DNA of 64,000 nt, taken from the NCBI RefSeq assembly GCF_003634635.1, contig NZ_RBJB01000003.1, positions 620,001 through 684,000 on the forward strand, given 5' to 3'. Numbering within the stretch: the stretch's first letter is position 1; each line of letters begins with the position of its first letter. Below are positions 44,692-59,165 of this stretch, in pieces. This DNA is from Marinobacter nauticus (lineage in GTDB: Bacteria; Pseudomonadota; Gammaproteobacteria; Pseudomonadales; Oleiphilaceae). The notes below the pieces were generated by a model. The model was given only the letters and a program-made list of their open reading frames with translations. It was not told the DNA's origin and made no database searches. Both the position numbers and the translations under genes were made by a program.

Positions 44692-47600
44692 TCAGGCCGG
44701 CGCGTTTTCCGGTTCGGCCACCGGCAGTTTGATCAGCTTGGTGCAGACCGCCGGGATCACCAACAGGGTCAGGACCGTCGAAGCCAGCAGACCGCTGATG
44801 ATGGCCCAGGCCATGGGTGGCCACAGGGTGGAACTCGAGAACGCCAGCGGCAGCAGGCCGGCCACGGTGGTTGCGGTGGTCAGCAGGATGGGCCGGGTAC
44901 GGCGTTCCACAGCGGTGCGTACCGCATCGGCAATGGCTCGGCCCCGTTCCAGCTCCCGATCCATTACGTCCAGCAGGACGATGGCGTTGTTCACCACGAT
45001 ACCAACCAGAGCAATCACCCCCAGCAGCGACTGAAAACCGAAGGGCGAACCGGACAGAACCAGCCCCGGGAAAATGCCAACAGTTGCCAGCGGTACGGTC
45101 AGCAGGATAATGCCCACCCGCCGGAAGGAGTTGAACTGCAACAGCAGGAAGAACAGCAACAGCAGCATGCCGATCGGTGCCGCGGTAAGCAGTGCGGAGT
45201 TGGCACGGTCAGAACCTTCGGCATCTCCTCCCATGTCCAGTCGCGTGCCCGCCGGCAACGGGTTCTGTTCCAGGCCCGCATACAGGCCGTCCAGCGCCTG
45301 GCTGAAGCTGTAGTCTTCCTCCAGATTGGCACTGACCGTATTCACCCGTACCCCGTTGCGCAGGTAAACCGCCGCCGGTTCCCAGGTGGTTTCCACCGTG
45401 GCCACGGCCGATAGCGGAATGGCATCGCCCTGGTCGTTGTAGGTATTCACAGACAGCAGGCGCGACAGTGACAGCGACGTGCCTTCGCGGGAGCGCAACA
45501 CGATGGGTATCGGGTCGTCCTCCTGTCGGTAGCGCTCAGCCACGGCGCCGTAGCTCTGGCCATACAGGCTCTGGGCAACATCGGCTCGGGTGAGGCCATA
45601 GCGGGCGGCGGTGGCGTCGTCCACATTGATGGCGATGCTGGGCACACCAATGTCGAGATCGTGGCGAACATCCACCGTGCCCTCAACACCCCTGAGAATG
45701 GAATAGACCTGCTCGGTGGCTCGGGCGCGGGCGTTGTCGTCCGGATGGAAGACACGGACTTCTACCGGGGCAGGCCGCGGTGGTCCCTGCCCCAGAATCC
45801 CGGCGGTAATATCCAGCTCCGGTAGCGACCGGGCAGCCTCGTGGCGGATCCATTTCACCAGGTCGGTGGTATCGGCCAGCGTCGGCGTGCGAACCACCAG
45901 CCTTGCCCGGTTAGGCGCCTGTGGCGAGCGCTGCAGATTGTAATAGAACGACGGCCCGGTAAAGCCGACAAAGCGGTGCACTTCCAGTGCCTCGGGCCGG
46001 GTCCGAATGGCCTGTTCAAGAACGGCAGCCACTTCAGAGGTTCGGGCCTGATCGGTGCCTTCGGGCATGTACATCTCGACGATGACACGAGGGCGGTCTG
46101 CGTTGGGAAAAAATTGCTGGGCCATGAACGGGGTCATGCCAAGGCTGATCACCACCAGCAGGGCGCCGGCGGTAATCAACCGGCCCGGGTGCCGATACAC
46201 CAGGCCACCGAGGTAGCTGGCCAGGCCGATAAGCCGGTCTTTGTGAATATTTTTCCGGGGCTTCAGAAAACGCGCCGCCAGCAGGGGCACGGCAGAAATT
46301 GCCAGCAGATAGCTCACAGAAAGGGTGAGCATGATCATCACCGGCACGCCTCGGGTGAAATCCGCGGCACCGCCCTTGGCCATCAACAACGGCGCAAACG
46401 CGGCAAGTGTGGTGCCGGTAGACGCACCCAACGGCCCGGCCAGCTCACCGACCGCCTTGCGCAGGGCATCCAGCCGGCGCATGCCCTCATCCAGATGGCC
46501 CTGTATGTTTTCCACAATCACAATGGCGTTGTCGATCAGGATACCCAGGGAAATGACCATCCCGATAACGGCAATCTGATGTAACACCCCACCCCCGAGG
46601 TCATAGAGCCCCACGCTGATCAGGGCCACCATGGGCAGGATGGACGCCACCAGCAGGCCCATGCGGATGCCCATGCCGGTAAATACCACCGCCACGATGA
46701 TCAGTACCGACAGCACCAGGCTCCAGGCCAGGTCATCCAGCCGGTCAGAGACCTTGTCGGGCTGAAAAAACATCTCACGAAGCTGGTACGGCTCGAAGTC
46801 CGGGCGCACCTGGTCCAGCCGTTCCCGGATCCGCTCGCCAAAGCGGATGGCGTCGGTGGAACCTTCTTCCATGATGATCGACAGCAACACCACCCGCTCG
46901 CCGTCGAACCAGGTCTCTGGCTGCCGGGGCTCGGCCGGCCCACGCCAGACTTCTGCGGCCGCTGCCAGGGGTACCTGGGAGCCATCTGGCAGTTCAATGG
47001 GCGTCGCGCGAATCGCGTCTATGTCCGTGAACTCAGTGTTCGGCAATACTGATAGACGTTTGCCTTCCACCACCACGAAGCCACCAGGAATGGTCTGGTT
47101 GCGCCGGGCCAGGGTGTCGAGTATCCGCTTGGGCGGAACTCCCAGGCGATACAGCGCGGCGTCGTCAAGTGCCAGGGTAATCTGTTCGTCGGCATCCCCT
47201 TCAAGTTCAATGCGGGAGATGCCAGGGATATCCAGAAGGTTCTGTTTCAGGCGTTCGGCCACCTCCGAAAGCTCAGTCACTGAGGGTGAACCGCCCACGG
47301 CCAGCACCACGGCCGGGATGTCGATCAGACGGTCATCCAGCTCCATCAGGCCCACATCATCGGGGAAATCCTGGCGCGCCCGCTCCATGGCCTGACGAAC
47401 CCGATCCCACGCCGAATCGGTGTCGTAGATGCGGTCCCGGAGTTTCAGCCGGGCCAGTGCCACGCCGGTTCTGGCGGTGCCCTGGCTCCAGTCCAGCTCT
47501 TCGACCTGGCGCAACTCATCGGTCAGCGGCTGAAGCACCAGGCGCTCAACCGCCTCGGCACTGGCACCGGGATAACTCACCGTGATCATACCGGCCCGGT

Positions 47601-47718
47601 ATGGGAAACTCGGATCTTCCTGACGGGGCATGGTGCTGTAGGCGGCAATACCGAGCAGGCAGAGCATGGTCACCACCATGCCCAGCAAGCGTTGACAGTT
47701 AAGCAGTCGGCGGGTCAT
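44692..47718 (-). CDS. RND-family efflux permease
   Basis: A 1008-residue proton-driven inner-membrane pump with 12 predicted helices and two large periplasmic loops. The N terminus MTRRLLNCQRLLGMVVTMLC and PRQEDPSFPYRAGMITVSYP are typical of the broad acriflavin-resistance-like subgroup. The TM4 relay reads GILIDNAIVIVENI near residue 395, with Asp-Asn where AcrB has Asp-Asp. It starts on the last base of the adaptor stop. No outer-membrane channel gene is adjacent, so a TolC-type partner elsewhere is expected. Substrate unknown. Confidence 0.92.
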   Translation of the reverse strand: MTRRLLNCQRLLGMVVTMLCLLGIAAYSTMPRQEDPSFPYRAGMITVSYPGASAEAVERLVLQPLTDELRQVEELDWSQGTARTGVALARLKLRDRIYDTDSAWDRVRQAMERARQDFPDDVGLMELDDRLIDIPAVVLAVGGSPSVTELSEVAERLKQNLLDIPGISRIELEGDADEQITLALDDAALYRLGVPPKRILDTLARRNQTIPGGFVVVEGKRLSVLPNTEFTDIDAIRATPIELPDGSQVPLAAAAEVWRGPAEPRQPETWFDGERVVLLSIIMEEGSTDAIRFGERIRERLDQVRPDFEPYQLREMFFQPDKVSDRLDDLAWSLVLSVLIIVAVVFTGMGIRMGLLVASILPMVALISVGLYDLGGGVLHQIAVIGMVISLGILIDNAIVIVENIQGHLDEGMRRLDALRKAVGELAGPLGASTGTTLAAFAPLLMAKGGAADFTRGVPVMIMLTLSVSYLLAISAVPLLAARFLKPRKNIHKDRLIGLASYLGGLVYRHPGRLITAGALLVVISLGMTPFMAQQFFPNADRPRVIVEMYMPEGTDQARTSEVAAVLEQAIRTRPEALEVHRFVGFTGPSFYYNLQRSPQAPNRARLVVRTPTLADTTDLVKWIRHEAARSLPELDITAGILGQGPPRPAPVEVRVFHPDDNARARATEQVYSILRGVEGTVDVRHDLDIGVPSIAINVDDATAARYGLTRADVAQSLYGQSYGAVAERYRQEDDPIPIVLRSREGTSLSLSRLLSVNTYNDQGDAIPLSAVATVETTWEPAAVYLRNGVRVNTVSANLEEDYSFSQALDGLYAGLEQNPLPAGTRLDMGGDAEGSDRANSALLTAAPIGMLLLLFFLLLQFNSFRRVGIILLTVPLATVGIFPGLVLSGSPFGFQSLLGVIALVGIVVNNAIVLLDVMDRELERGRAIADAVRTAVERRTRPILLTTATTVAGLLPLAFSSSTLWPPMAWAIISGLLASTVLTLLVIPAVCTKLIKLPVAEPENAPA

Positions 47719-48809
47719 CAGCGCACCTCCACGGTGTCACCATCCACCAGCCGGGTCATACCGGCATACACCACCTGATCTCCCGGGCTCAATGCACCCG
47801 GGTGCACCATGACGCGCTCACCGATGACCCGGTCGACCTGCACCGGAACCCGCTGGGCTGCCTGGTCTTGCACCCGGAACACACTGGTGCCGGTACTGTC
47901 GCGAACGACCGCCAGCAGGGGCACGGTAATGGCAGATTCCCGCACCGGGGCAATGCCCACTTCCACCGGCTCACCGGAGGACAGGGAATTTGGTGGCAGG
48001 CTGACCAGTACCGGATGCAGTTCCCCGCGGATGGAACTGCCCTGGGCAATCTCCACCACAGTGCCGGTGGCAGGCTCACGGTTGCGGTCCTGCACCAGCC
48101 AAACCGGTAGCTCCTGACCAATCCGGACATGACCGAGCAAGTGCGCGGGCACCCGCACCTCTACTTCCCGCCCCAGCGGCGAGGACAACCGCATGACCGG
48201 CTGCCCGGCTCCCACGAACTCATCCCGCTCCACCAGCAATGCTTCCACCTGCCCGGCAAAGGGCGCCTTCAAAACGCTTTCCTCAAGCAGCCTTGTGGCT
48301 TCGGCCAGTGAGGCTTCGGCCGTCGCCATGCTTGCCCTGAGAGAATCCCGACGGGCGGCAATCTGTTCCAGCGTCTGCTCCGAGACCACGCCTCGCTGAT
48401 GCAACCGGCTGGAGCGTTCCCACTCCCGCTGAGCCTGTTCAAACTGGGTTCTCAGTTCCTCCAGGCGGGCAGCCGCGGAATCCCGCGCCGGTTCCAGCGC
48501 CGGATTGTACAGACGCGCCAGCACATCACCGGGCTTTACCGTCTGCCCCAGCTCAACCGGGCGTTCCTTCAGCGTCCCGCTGACCTGAAATGTCAGGGTT
48601 GCCCGCTGGGCCGCACGGACAATGCCAGAAAACCGCAGAGGGATTTCTTCCATCTGGCCCCCGGTGACAGCGGATACCCGCACGGCGACCGGCGTATTTT
48701 CAGCGTTTTCGCCGGATTCGGTGCCGCCACCGCGGCAGCCGGAGACAGACAGCACGGCCAGCAGCGCACTGGCCAGAACAAACGGAGAGTGACGTAGTGT
48801 GAGAGACAT
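47718..48809 (-). CDS. RND efflux periplasmic adaptor (membrane fusion protein)
   Basis: A 363-residue lipoprotein adaptor. Lipobox LLAVLSVSGC (Cys near 25) is followed by a split barrel-lipoyl domain (QVSGTLKERPVELGQTVKPG, AGQVEALLVERDEFVGAG) around a coiled-coil hairpin (about 105-170). A beta-barrel and membrane-proximal domain follow. It is the first gene of the two-gene pump operon and is divergent from the TetR regulator. Confidence 0.92.
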   Translation of the reverse strand: MSLTLRHSPFVLASALLAVLSVSGCRGGGTESGENAENTPVAVRVSAVTGGQMEEIPLRFSGIVRAAQRATLTFQVSGTLKERPVELGQTVKPGDVLARLYNPALEPARDSAAARLEELRTQFEQAQREWERSSRLHQRGVVSEQTLEQIAARRDSLRASMATAEASLAEATRLLEESVLKAPFAGQVEALLVERDEFVGAGQPVMRLSSPLGREVEVRVPAHLLGHVRIGQELPVWLVQDRNREPATGTVVEIAQGSSIRGELHPVLVSLPPNSLSSGEPVEVGIAPVRESAITVPLLAVVRDSTGTSVFRVQDQAAQRVPVQVDRVIGERVMVHPGALSPGDQVVYAGMTRLVDGDTVEVR

Positions 48810-48896
48810 AGTGTTCCAGCCCCTTTCCCTGAACAGGTTGATTGTGACCTCCGGTCCATCGGAGGTTGCCCATTGTTTCCGACATCATGTCACTCT

Positions 48897-48911
48897 TTGA
48901 CAAATTGTCAA
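48897..48911. promoter_or_regulatory. Candidate TetR operator between the pump and its regulator
   Basis: TTGACAA-A-TTGTCAA is a perfect 7-1-7 palindrome in the 163 bp divergent gap, 88 bp from the adaptor start and 62 bp from the tetR start. This is a typical place and size for a TetR-family operator. Confidence 0.65.
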
Positions 48912-48972
48912 TAATCGGCTTTCATCGGTTATCAGTTATCATGCAGCCAAAGCCGGAAAGCTCGGGATCACA

Positions 48973-49617
48973 ATGAATGAACCGCTGAAGTCACGACGGG
49001 AACGGGAAAAACAGGCCAGGTACGACGCCATTCTGGACGCCGCCGAACTGGTATTCTCAGAAAAGGGCTACGACCGCACCTCCATGGACGACATTGCGCG
49101 CACAGCCAGCCTGAGCCGGGCTCTGCTCTATGTCTATTTCAAGGATAAGGCCGCCATCCAGCGAGGCATCATGCTGCGGGCCGGGCAGGATCTGGTGACC
49201 CGGTTTGAGCGGGCGATGCAGGCAACCGATACCGGGCTCGGGAAGATTCGCGCCATGGGAGAGGCTTATTACCGTTTCTTTGTGGAAGCTCCGGACTACT
49301 TCACCGCTCTGACCAAGGCTTCCACCGCCATCGCCGATGCGGAAGAAGACCAGGCCAGGGAGATGCTGTGTTCAAAGAACGAACTGATGGTGCTGATGGA
49401 AGCGGCGATTCATCTTGGCCTGGAAGACGGCACCATCAGCCGCGACCGTATCCAGTCGCCAGCGCAAACCGCGCTTTACCTGCGCGGCGCCCTGCATGGC
49501 GTGATCATGCTGTGCCAGGCGGAATCCACCGAGGCCGGGGAGTTTCCTTCCGAAGCACTCATTCGTCACACCATGGATATGCTCACCCGGTCTATCTCCA
49601 GCGAGCCGGTACGCTGA
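48973..49617 (+). CDS. TetR-family regulator of the adjacent RND pump
   Basis: A 214-residue TetR repressor. The helix-turn-helix SMDDIARTASLSRALLYVYF (37-56) is followed by a helical ligand domain rich in Met and Ala. Divergent placement from the adaptor-pump operon, with a palindrome between, indicates local repression relieved by a pump substrate. The inducer is unknown. It is convergent with astB. Confidence 0.92.
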   Translation: MNEPLKSRREREKQARYDAILDAAELVFSEKGYDRTSMDDIARTASLSRALLYVYFKDKAAIQRGIMLRAGQDLVTRFERAMQATDTGLGKIRAMGEAYYRFFVEAPDYFTALTKASTAIADAEEDQAREMLCSKNELMVLMEAAIHLGLEDGTISRDRIQSPAQTALYLRGALHGVIMLCQAESTEAGEFPSEALIRHTMDMLTRSISSEPVR

Positions 49618-49628
49618 GCTGACCAGCC

Positions 49629-50969
49629 TTACAACTGAAAATCGTAGATGCTGCCGAGGCCAAGAATACCGGTCAGTTCATCCAGCGCCTTGCGCACTTC
49701 CTCCAGTAACATCGGGTCGGCCAGGTCCTGCTGGCTGAGCTGGTCGCGGTAGTGGGCTTCAACCCAGGAGGTCAGTCGCTCATAGAGCGCATCGGTCAGG
49801 ATCACACCCCGGTTGATAGCGTGCAGCTCGCCGTCGTTCAGCACCACCCGCAAGCGCAGACACGCAGGCCCGCCACCATTGCGCATGGACTGTTTGACAT
49901 CAAACACTTCCACCGCGGTGATCGGCGTGTCGGCTTTCACCAGTTCATCCAGATACCGGCTGACCGAGGCCACTTCGCGGCACTCACCCGGTACAGCCAG
50001 CAGCATACCATCGGCAGTGTTCAACAACTGGCTGTTGAACAGATAGGAGGCCACCGCATCTTCGATGGGCACCTGCGCTGATGAAACACGCACGGCTTCC
50101 AGCTCGGCACCGGTCAGGCGTTCCTGGATGTCTGCCAGCACCCGGGCTTCCTCAAGAAAAGCCTGCTCGTGATAGAACAGGCAATTGCCATTACCGACCG
50201 CAATCACATCGTTGTGGAACACGCCGGCATCGATAGCCGCCGGATTCTGCTGGGCAAACACGGCATGGCGATCGGTCAGGCCATGCAGGCGGGCAATGGC
50301 GCGTGACGCTTCCAGGGTCTGGCGCGCCGGGTACTTGCTTGGCGCCGGAGCGGATTCATTGAACGCGACCTGACCATACACAAACAGCTCAACGCCCGGC
50401 TCCCCGTAGCGACTGCACAGGCGGGTGTGGTTGGCCGCCCCCTCATCGCCAAAATGACTGACTGACGGCAGCGCCGGATGATGGGCAAAGTAGCTTTCGT
50501 CACCAAAAATCGCTTTCAGCGAACGACCCGTGACCTGGTGTTCAATGGAGCGGTGGAACTTGGCACTGAGATTGGCCGGGGTGAAGTGCACCCGGTGATC
50601 GGCTGTGTCGGCACTGGGAGAGACGGTAGCCGCGTTCGCTGTCCACATGCAGGACGCCGACGACACCGCCGCCAGAATGGCGGGATCTGCCTTGGCTACG
50701 GCTTCCAGAATCTGGCGCTCATTGCCTTCAAAGCCCAGCGCACGGAGAGTGGGAATGTGCGGGCGCTCGTGGGGTGGCAGAATGCCCTGCACATAGCCCC
50801 GGTCCGCCAGCCGCTTCATCTTCGCTAATCCCTGGAGTGCCGCCTCCCTGGGGTTGGCCACCGCATTGACGTTGGATTTTGAGGCCACATTGCCCCAGGA
50901 CAACCCGGCGTAGTTATGGGTCGGACCCACCAGGCCATCGAAGTTTGCTTCTACCGCATGTTTAACCAT
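49629..50969 (-). CDS. astB: N-succinylarginine dihydrolase
   Basis: Converts N2-succinylarginine to N2-succinylornithine, CO2 and two ammonia. The 446-residue protein has the pentein fold. Catalytic motifs are [15 protein letters not shown] at the N terminus, [10 protein letters not shown] (His near 249) and the nucleophile Cys in [12 protein letters not shown] (near 367). It is the last gene of the minus-strand ast operon, 14 bp after astD. Confidence 0.97.
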   Translation of the reverse strand: MVKHAVEANFDGLVGPTHNYAGLSWGNVASKSNVNAVANPREAALQGLAKMKRLADRGYVQGILPPHERPHIPTLRALGFEGNERQILEAVAKADPAILAAVSSASCMWTANAATVSPSADTADHRVHFTPANLSAKFHRSIEHQVTGRSLKAIFGDESYFAHHPALPSVSHFGDEGAANHTRLCSRYGEPGVELFVYGQVAFNESAPAPSKYPARQTLEASRAIARLHGLTDRHAVFAQQNPAAIDAGVFHNDVIAVGNGNCLFYHEQAFLEEARVLADIQERLTGAELEAVRVSSAQVPIEDAVASYLFNSQLLNTADGMLLAVPGECREVASVSRYLDELVKADTPITAVEVFDVKQSMRNGGGPACLRLRVVLNDGELHAINRGVILTDALYERLTSWVEAHYRDQLSQQDLADPMLLEEVRKALDELTGILGLGSIYDFQL

Positions 50970-50983
50970 GGCAGCTGTTCCTG

Positions 50984-53544
<2,561 letters not shown>

Positions 53545-53571
53545 GTTACGCCCTCCCCTGTATTTGCATGC

Positions 53572-54588
53572 TCATAACGGTGAAATCCTTACCGGGTCGC
53601 CGGCGCTGCTTTCCAGGCCATGCCAGGTGCTCACCGGCACTTTCACATCATCCGCCAACGTTTCTGCCACCGGGGTCAACAGGCAACGGAAGTACTCACC
53701 TTCGCCGGCGCTGATCAGGCAGGTTTCACCATCGTTCTGGTGGCTGCCGTGCAGTGTTTTGGGCTGACTGGTCACCAGGGTTCTCAGGCTGTCGGTGCGC
53801 ACTTCCATCACCGGTCCGCCGTCAAAGATATCGACGTAGCATCCGGGCTGAAAACCTTCGCGCTGGAGTAGCTGATAGTTGGGTTCGGTCAGCGGGTGTG
53901 GTTGGCCGAGGGCTTCCTGAGCCTCGGTACTGAGCAGGGTGACGTACACCGGGTTCGGCGGCATGAGTTCGGCAATAAAGGTTTTGCTGAGCTGCCCGGA
54001 GTATTGATCGGCGGTTTCAAAGTCCATATTGAAGAAATGTCGCCCCAGGCTGTCCCAGAAGGGCACGCTGCCGTTTTCGTGCTGTATGCCCTGGATTTCA
54101 ACCACCGTTCGGTTGGTGAACCATTCCCGGTGGCTGGCAATGAACATCATTCGGGCCCGGGATAGCAGCTCGAATACCGGGGTGTTGCGGTGTTGTTCTT
54201 TCAGGGTGAAGGAGCACAGCAGTGTCAGGTCGGTCAGGGCGTGGCTCGGGTACAGGACTTCGACGCGGCGCGAGACGTTGAGTTCGTGGGAGGCGTGGAT
54301 GAGGTAGTCACGCCGGTAATTGTAAAACGGGTGGCCGTTGCCGGCGCGGCTGTCGATACCTGCGGTGCCTGCGATTTCGCCGGTGTCGGTGTTTTCGAGT
54401 ACGAACAGAAAGCGGCGCGGAGTGCCTTCGGGGGCGTTGTCGGCCAGGGAGGCTCGGGCGTGTTGGATTTTCCGGGCCAGGGTTTCTTCGGTTTTGGGCA
54501 GGGTGGACGAGAGCCTGGCGGTTTGGGCGCCGGCTATGTCCAGGATTTGTTGCAGGTCATCCAGTTTGGCTGGTCTGACTCGCCACAT
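53572..54588 (-). CDS. aruF: Arginine N-succinyltransferase, alpha subunit (AruF-like)
   Basis: A 338-residue paralogue of the next gene: MWRVRPAKLDDLQQILDIAG, SFTLKEQHRNTPVFELLSRA, FQPGCYVDIFDGGPVMEVRT and the same SSAGDPVRISPL end. It is first after astC, the AruF position in Pseudomonas. GGAG lies before the ATG. A cloverleaf repeat element fills the 168 bp gap between it and astC. Confidence 0.93.
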   Translation of the reverse strand: MWRVRPAKLDDLQQILDIAGAQTARLSSTLPKTEETLARKIQHARASLADNAPEGTPRRFLFVLENTDTGEIAGTAGIDSRAGNGHPFYNYRRDYLIHASHELNVSRRVEVLYPSHALTDLTLLCSFTLKEQHRNTPVFELLSRARMMFIASHREWFTNRTVVEIQGIQHENGSVPFWDSLGRHFFNMDFETADQYSGQLSKTFIAELMPPNPVYVTLLSTEAQEALGQPHPLTEPNYQLLQREGFQPGCYVDIFDGGPVMEVRTDSLRTLVTSQPKTLHGSHQNDGETCLISAGEGEYFRCLLTPVAETLADDVKVPVSTWHGLESSAGDPVRISPL

Positions 54589-54636
54589 GGTGCGCTCCTC
54601 TATCGAACCATCAGGATTTTTGGAGCAGGCTCGCCC

Positions 54637-54750
54637 GCCCCTGGAACTGGGTTCCCCTTCCGGAAACCGCTACAAGCACATCCCTGTGCGCTTCTCTCCG
54701 GCCATCCATGGCCTCCGAAATTTCCGGAAGGGGAACCCAGCCCCAGGGGC
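54637..54750. repeat. Cloverleaf-like inverted-repeat element, copy 2
   Basis: Inner arms 54647-54666 and 54721-54740 are perfect 20 bp complements. The pairing continues outward as GCCCCTGG/CCAGGGGC after a 2-base mismatch, giving 30 bp arms. Internal hairpins are GCACA-TCCC-TGTGC (54676-54689) and GGCCAT-CC-ATGGCC (54700-54713). The core CCGCTACnAGCACATCCnTG closely matches copy 1. It lies inside the ast operon, between astC and aruF. Confidence 0.85.
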
Positions 54751-54756
54751 TACATT

Positions 54757-57500
<2,744 letters not shown>

Positions 57501-57644
57501 AGTACTCCTCCGGATGCCACCATGACTGAATCGAAGGCCTATAGACATTCGTCTAAATAATCACCGATTCTGTTTGAATTGTCATAGATTCGTAACTACT
57601 TTGTCTGTGGGTCCAACAACAATAAACGTGTGGAGACAACAACA

Positions 57645-58766
57645 ATGCAAAGCAACAAATTAAGAATGGCAATTCGTGCGACGGCGGCCGCAACGGTTCT
57701 TGGCATGGCGAGCCAAGCTGGCGCTGTCAGCTTCAGTGCGGGAGATTACGATGTCAATGTTTACGGCTACGCTCGTCTGAACGCCTCCTACGACGTGGAC
57801 AGCGACCAGTCGCTGAGCACACGTTCTGGTTCGTACGACGGCTTGGCTGGCAATGATGACGCCGCTGATGGCCACTTCGGAGCTGATGCCGTCCAGAGTC
57901 GTCTCGGCTTTAAAACCACTTCTCCCGAAGGTCTCAACGTTACCGTAGAAGGCGACTTCCGTCCGGGCAACCTTCGCCTTCGTCACGCTTTCGGCGAGTA
58001 CAAGGGCGTCCTTATGGGGCAGACCTGGTCGAACTTCACCAGCTTCGTAGGCAACACCGCTACCCTTGACTTCGACTCACTGCCTGGCCTTGCAGGCCTG
58101 CAGGGACGAGTCGCTCAAGCTCGCTACACTACCGGAGCTCTGTCGTTCTCTTTGGAAGAGCCGAATAACAGCATTATCAACAACGCAGATGGCAAAGACA
58201 GTATGCCGGCCATCACCGCCAGACTTGAGGATTCTGCCGGCGGAATGAGCTACTCAGCCGCAGTTCTAGCTCATCAGGTTGGCTATGACGATGGCAATGA
58301 CGATGAGAGCGCTTTCGGTTTTGCGACATTTGTGGCAGCAAAAATGGCTCTCACTGACATGATCACCGTTCAAGGCACACTTTCCTACACAGATGGTGCC
58401 AACAGCTACCTCTACCGTTCCGGCGATAACTTTGGTGCCGACAGCGCATACGTTGATAGCAGTGGCGACCTAGAGACCATCTCTGGCTACGGCGGCTCTA
58501 TCGGTGCCGGCGTAAATCTTGGCAACGGCCGGAGCATAAATATCGGTTACGGCTTGGTCGAAGTCGACTGGGATGATGCCGAAGATGATGGCGTTGCTGT
58601 TGCCGACGAAAGCGAGAGCAATCAAGCGATCATGGCCAACTACAAGTGGACTCCACTCAAGAACGTCATGATGGGCGTCGAGTATCAGTTCCTGAAGCGT
58701 GAAAACGTCGACGGCACCGATGGTGATGCAAGTCGCCTGCTCTTCGCAGCACAGTACAACTTCTGA
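57645..58766 (+). CDS. DcaP-like outer-membrane porin
   Basis: A 373-residue trimeric-porin type protein. The signal peptide ends near SQAGA (about residue 27). Then comes a beta barrel with VNVYGYARLNASYDVD, LGFKTTSPEGLNVTVEGDF, LRHAFGEYKGVLMGQTWSNF and a C-terminal aromatic end (LLFAAQYNF). The GQTWSNF segment is characteristic of DcaP-like porins for organic acids. The ATG at 57645 has GGAG nine bases upstream. An efficient terminator follows, so it is a single-gene unit. Confidence 0.88.
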   Translation: MQSNKLRMAIRATAAATVLGMASQAGAVSFSAGDYDVNVYGYARLNASYDVDSDQSLSTRSGSYDGLAGNDDAADGHFGADAVQSRLGFKTTSPEGLNVTVEGDFRPGNLRLRHAFGEYKGVLMGQTWSNFTSFVGNTATLDFDSLPGLAGLQGRVAQARYTTGALSFSLEEPNNSIINNADGKDSMPAITARLEDSAGGMSYSAAVLAHQVGYDDGNDDESAFGFATFVAAKMALTDMITVQGTLSYTDGANSYLYRSGDNFGADSAYVDSSGDLETISGYGGSIGAGVNLGNGRSINIGYGLVEVDWDDAEDDGVAVADESESNQAIMANYKWTPLKNVMMGVEYQFLKRENVDGTDGDASRLLFAAQYNF

Positions 58767-58795
58767 TCCTTCCTATCAGAAGTTAACTCAGAATT

Positions 58796-58820
58796 ACCCC
58801 GGCTTCGGCCGGGGTTTTTC
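58796..58820 (+). terminator. Rho-independent terminator of the porin gene
   Basis: CCCCGGC-TTCG-GCCGGGG with a stable UUCG tetraloop is followed by TTTTT, 30 bp after the porin stop. A second hairpin (TTCTGAT/ATCAGAA) overlaps the stop codon at 58761-58781. Confidence 0.9.
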
Positions 58821-59009
58821 GTTCCAGGATGGTGCGCCGGCACCATTCCTGCTCAGCTCTCACCTTCCAGCTTCAAAGCCAATTATTCCTTACTTAACAT
58901 TTTCATAGACTTACCTTCAGACAACAGATTTGGCATGGCCAATGCAAAAGCCTGGATACGCTGGCGACAGCGAACTCGCATTCCTATCGCAACGACGTGA
59001 GGTAACGCC

Positions 59010-59120
59010 ATGAAATTCGCCCAAGACCAAAACCTGCTGTTCGAACTGACCCAACCTGCAGAAGCCTGGGCCATGCAGGATCTGCACGATTATTTCGACT
59101 GGATGTTCTTTGCCAACTGA
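59010..59120 (+). CDS. Tiny ORF (36 aa), tryptophan- and acid-rich
   Basis: Codes for MKFAQDQNLLFELTQPAEAW followed by a segment containing MQDLHDYFDWMFFAN, preceded by GAGGT seven bases before the ATG. The peptide has no signal sequence, no Cys, and a C-terminal half rich in Asp and aromatics. I recognise no family. It lies in a 399 bp gap between the porin terminator and the flavin oxidoreductase gene, and a strong stem-loop follows. It is real only if conserved elsewhere. Confidence 0.4.
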   Translation: MKFAQDQNLLFELTQPAEAWAMQDLHDYFDWMFFAN

Positions 59121-59131
59121 TCAGAAAGGCG

Positions 59132-59158
59132 GCCGGCTGCCCCCTGGGGACAGCCGGC
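59132..59158. terminator. GC-rich stem-loop between the 36-aa ORF and the flavin oxidoreductase gene
   Basis: GCCGGCTG and CAGCCGGC pair, with an inner CCCC/GGGG stem. It has no clean T tract on either strand (CGCCTTTCT on the minus strand), so it is probably a weak bidirectional terminator for the two convergent units. Confidence 0.4.
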
Positions 59159-59165
59159 TCTCCGA

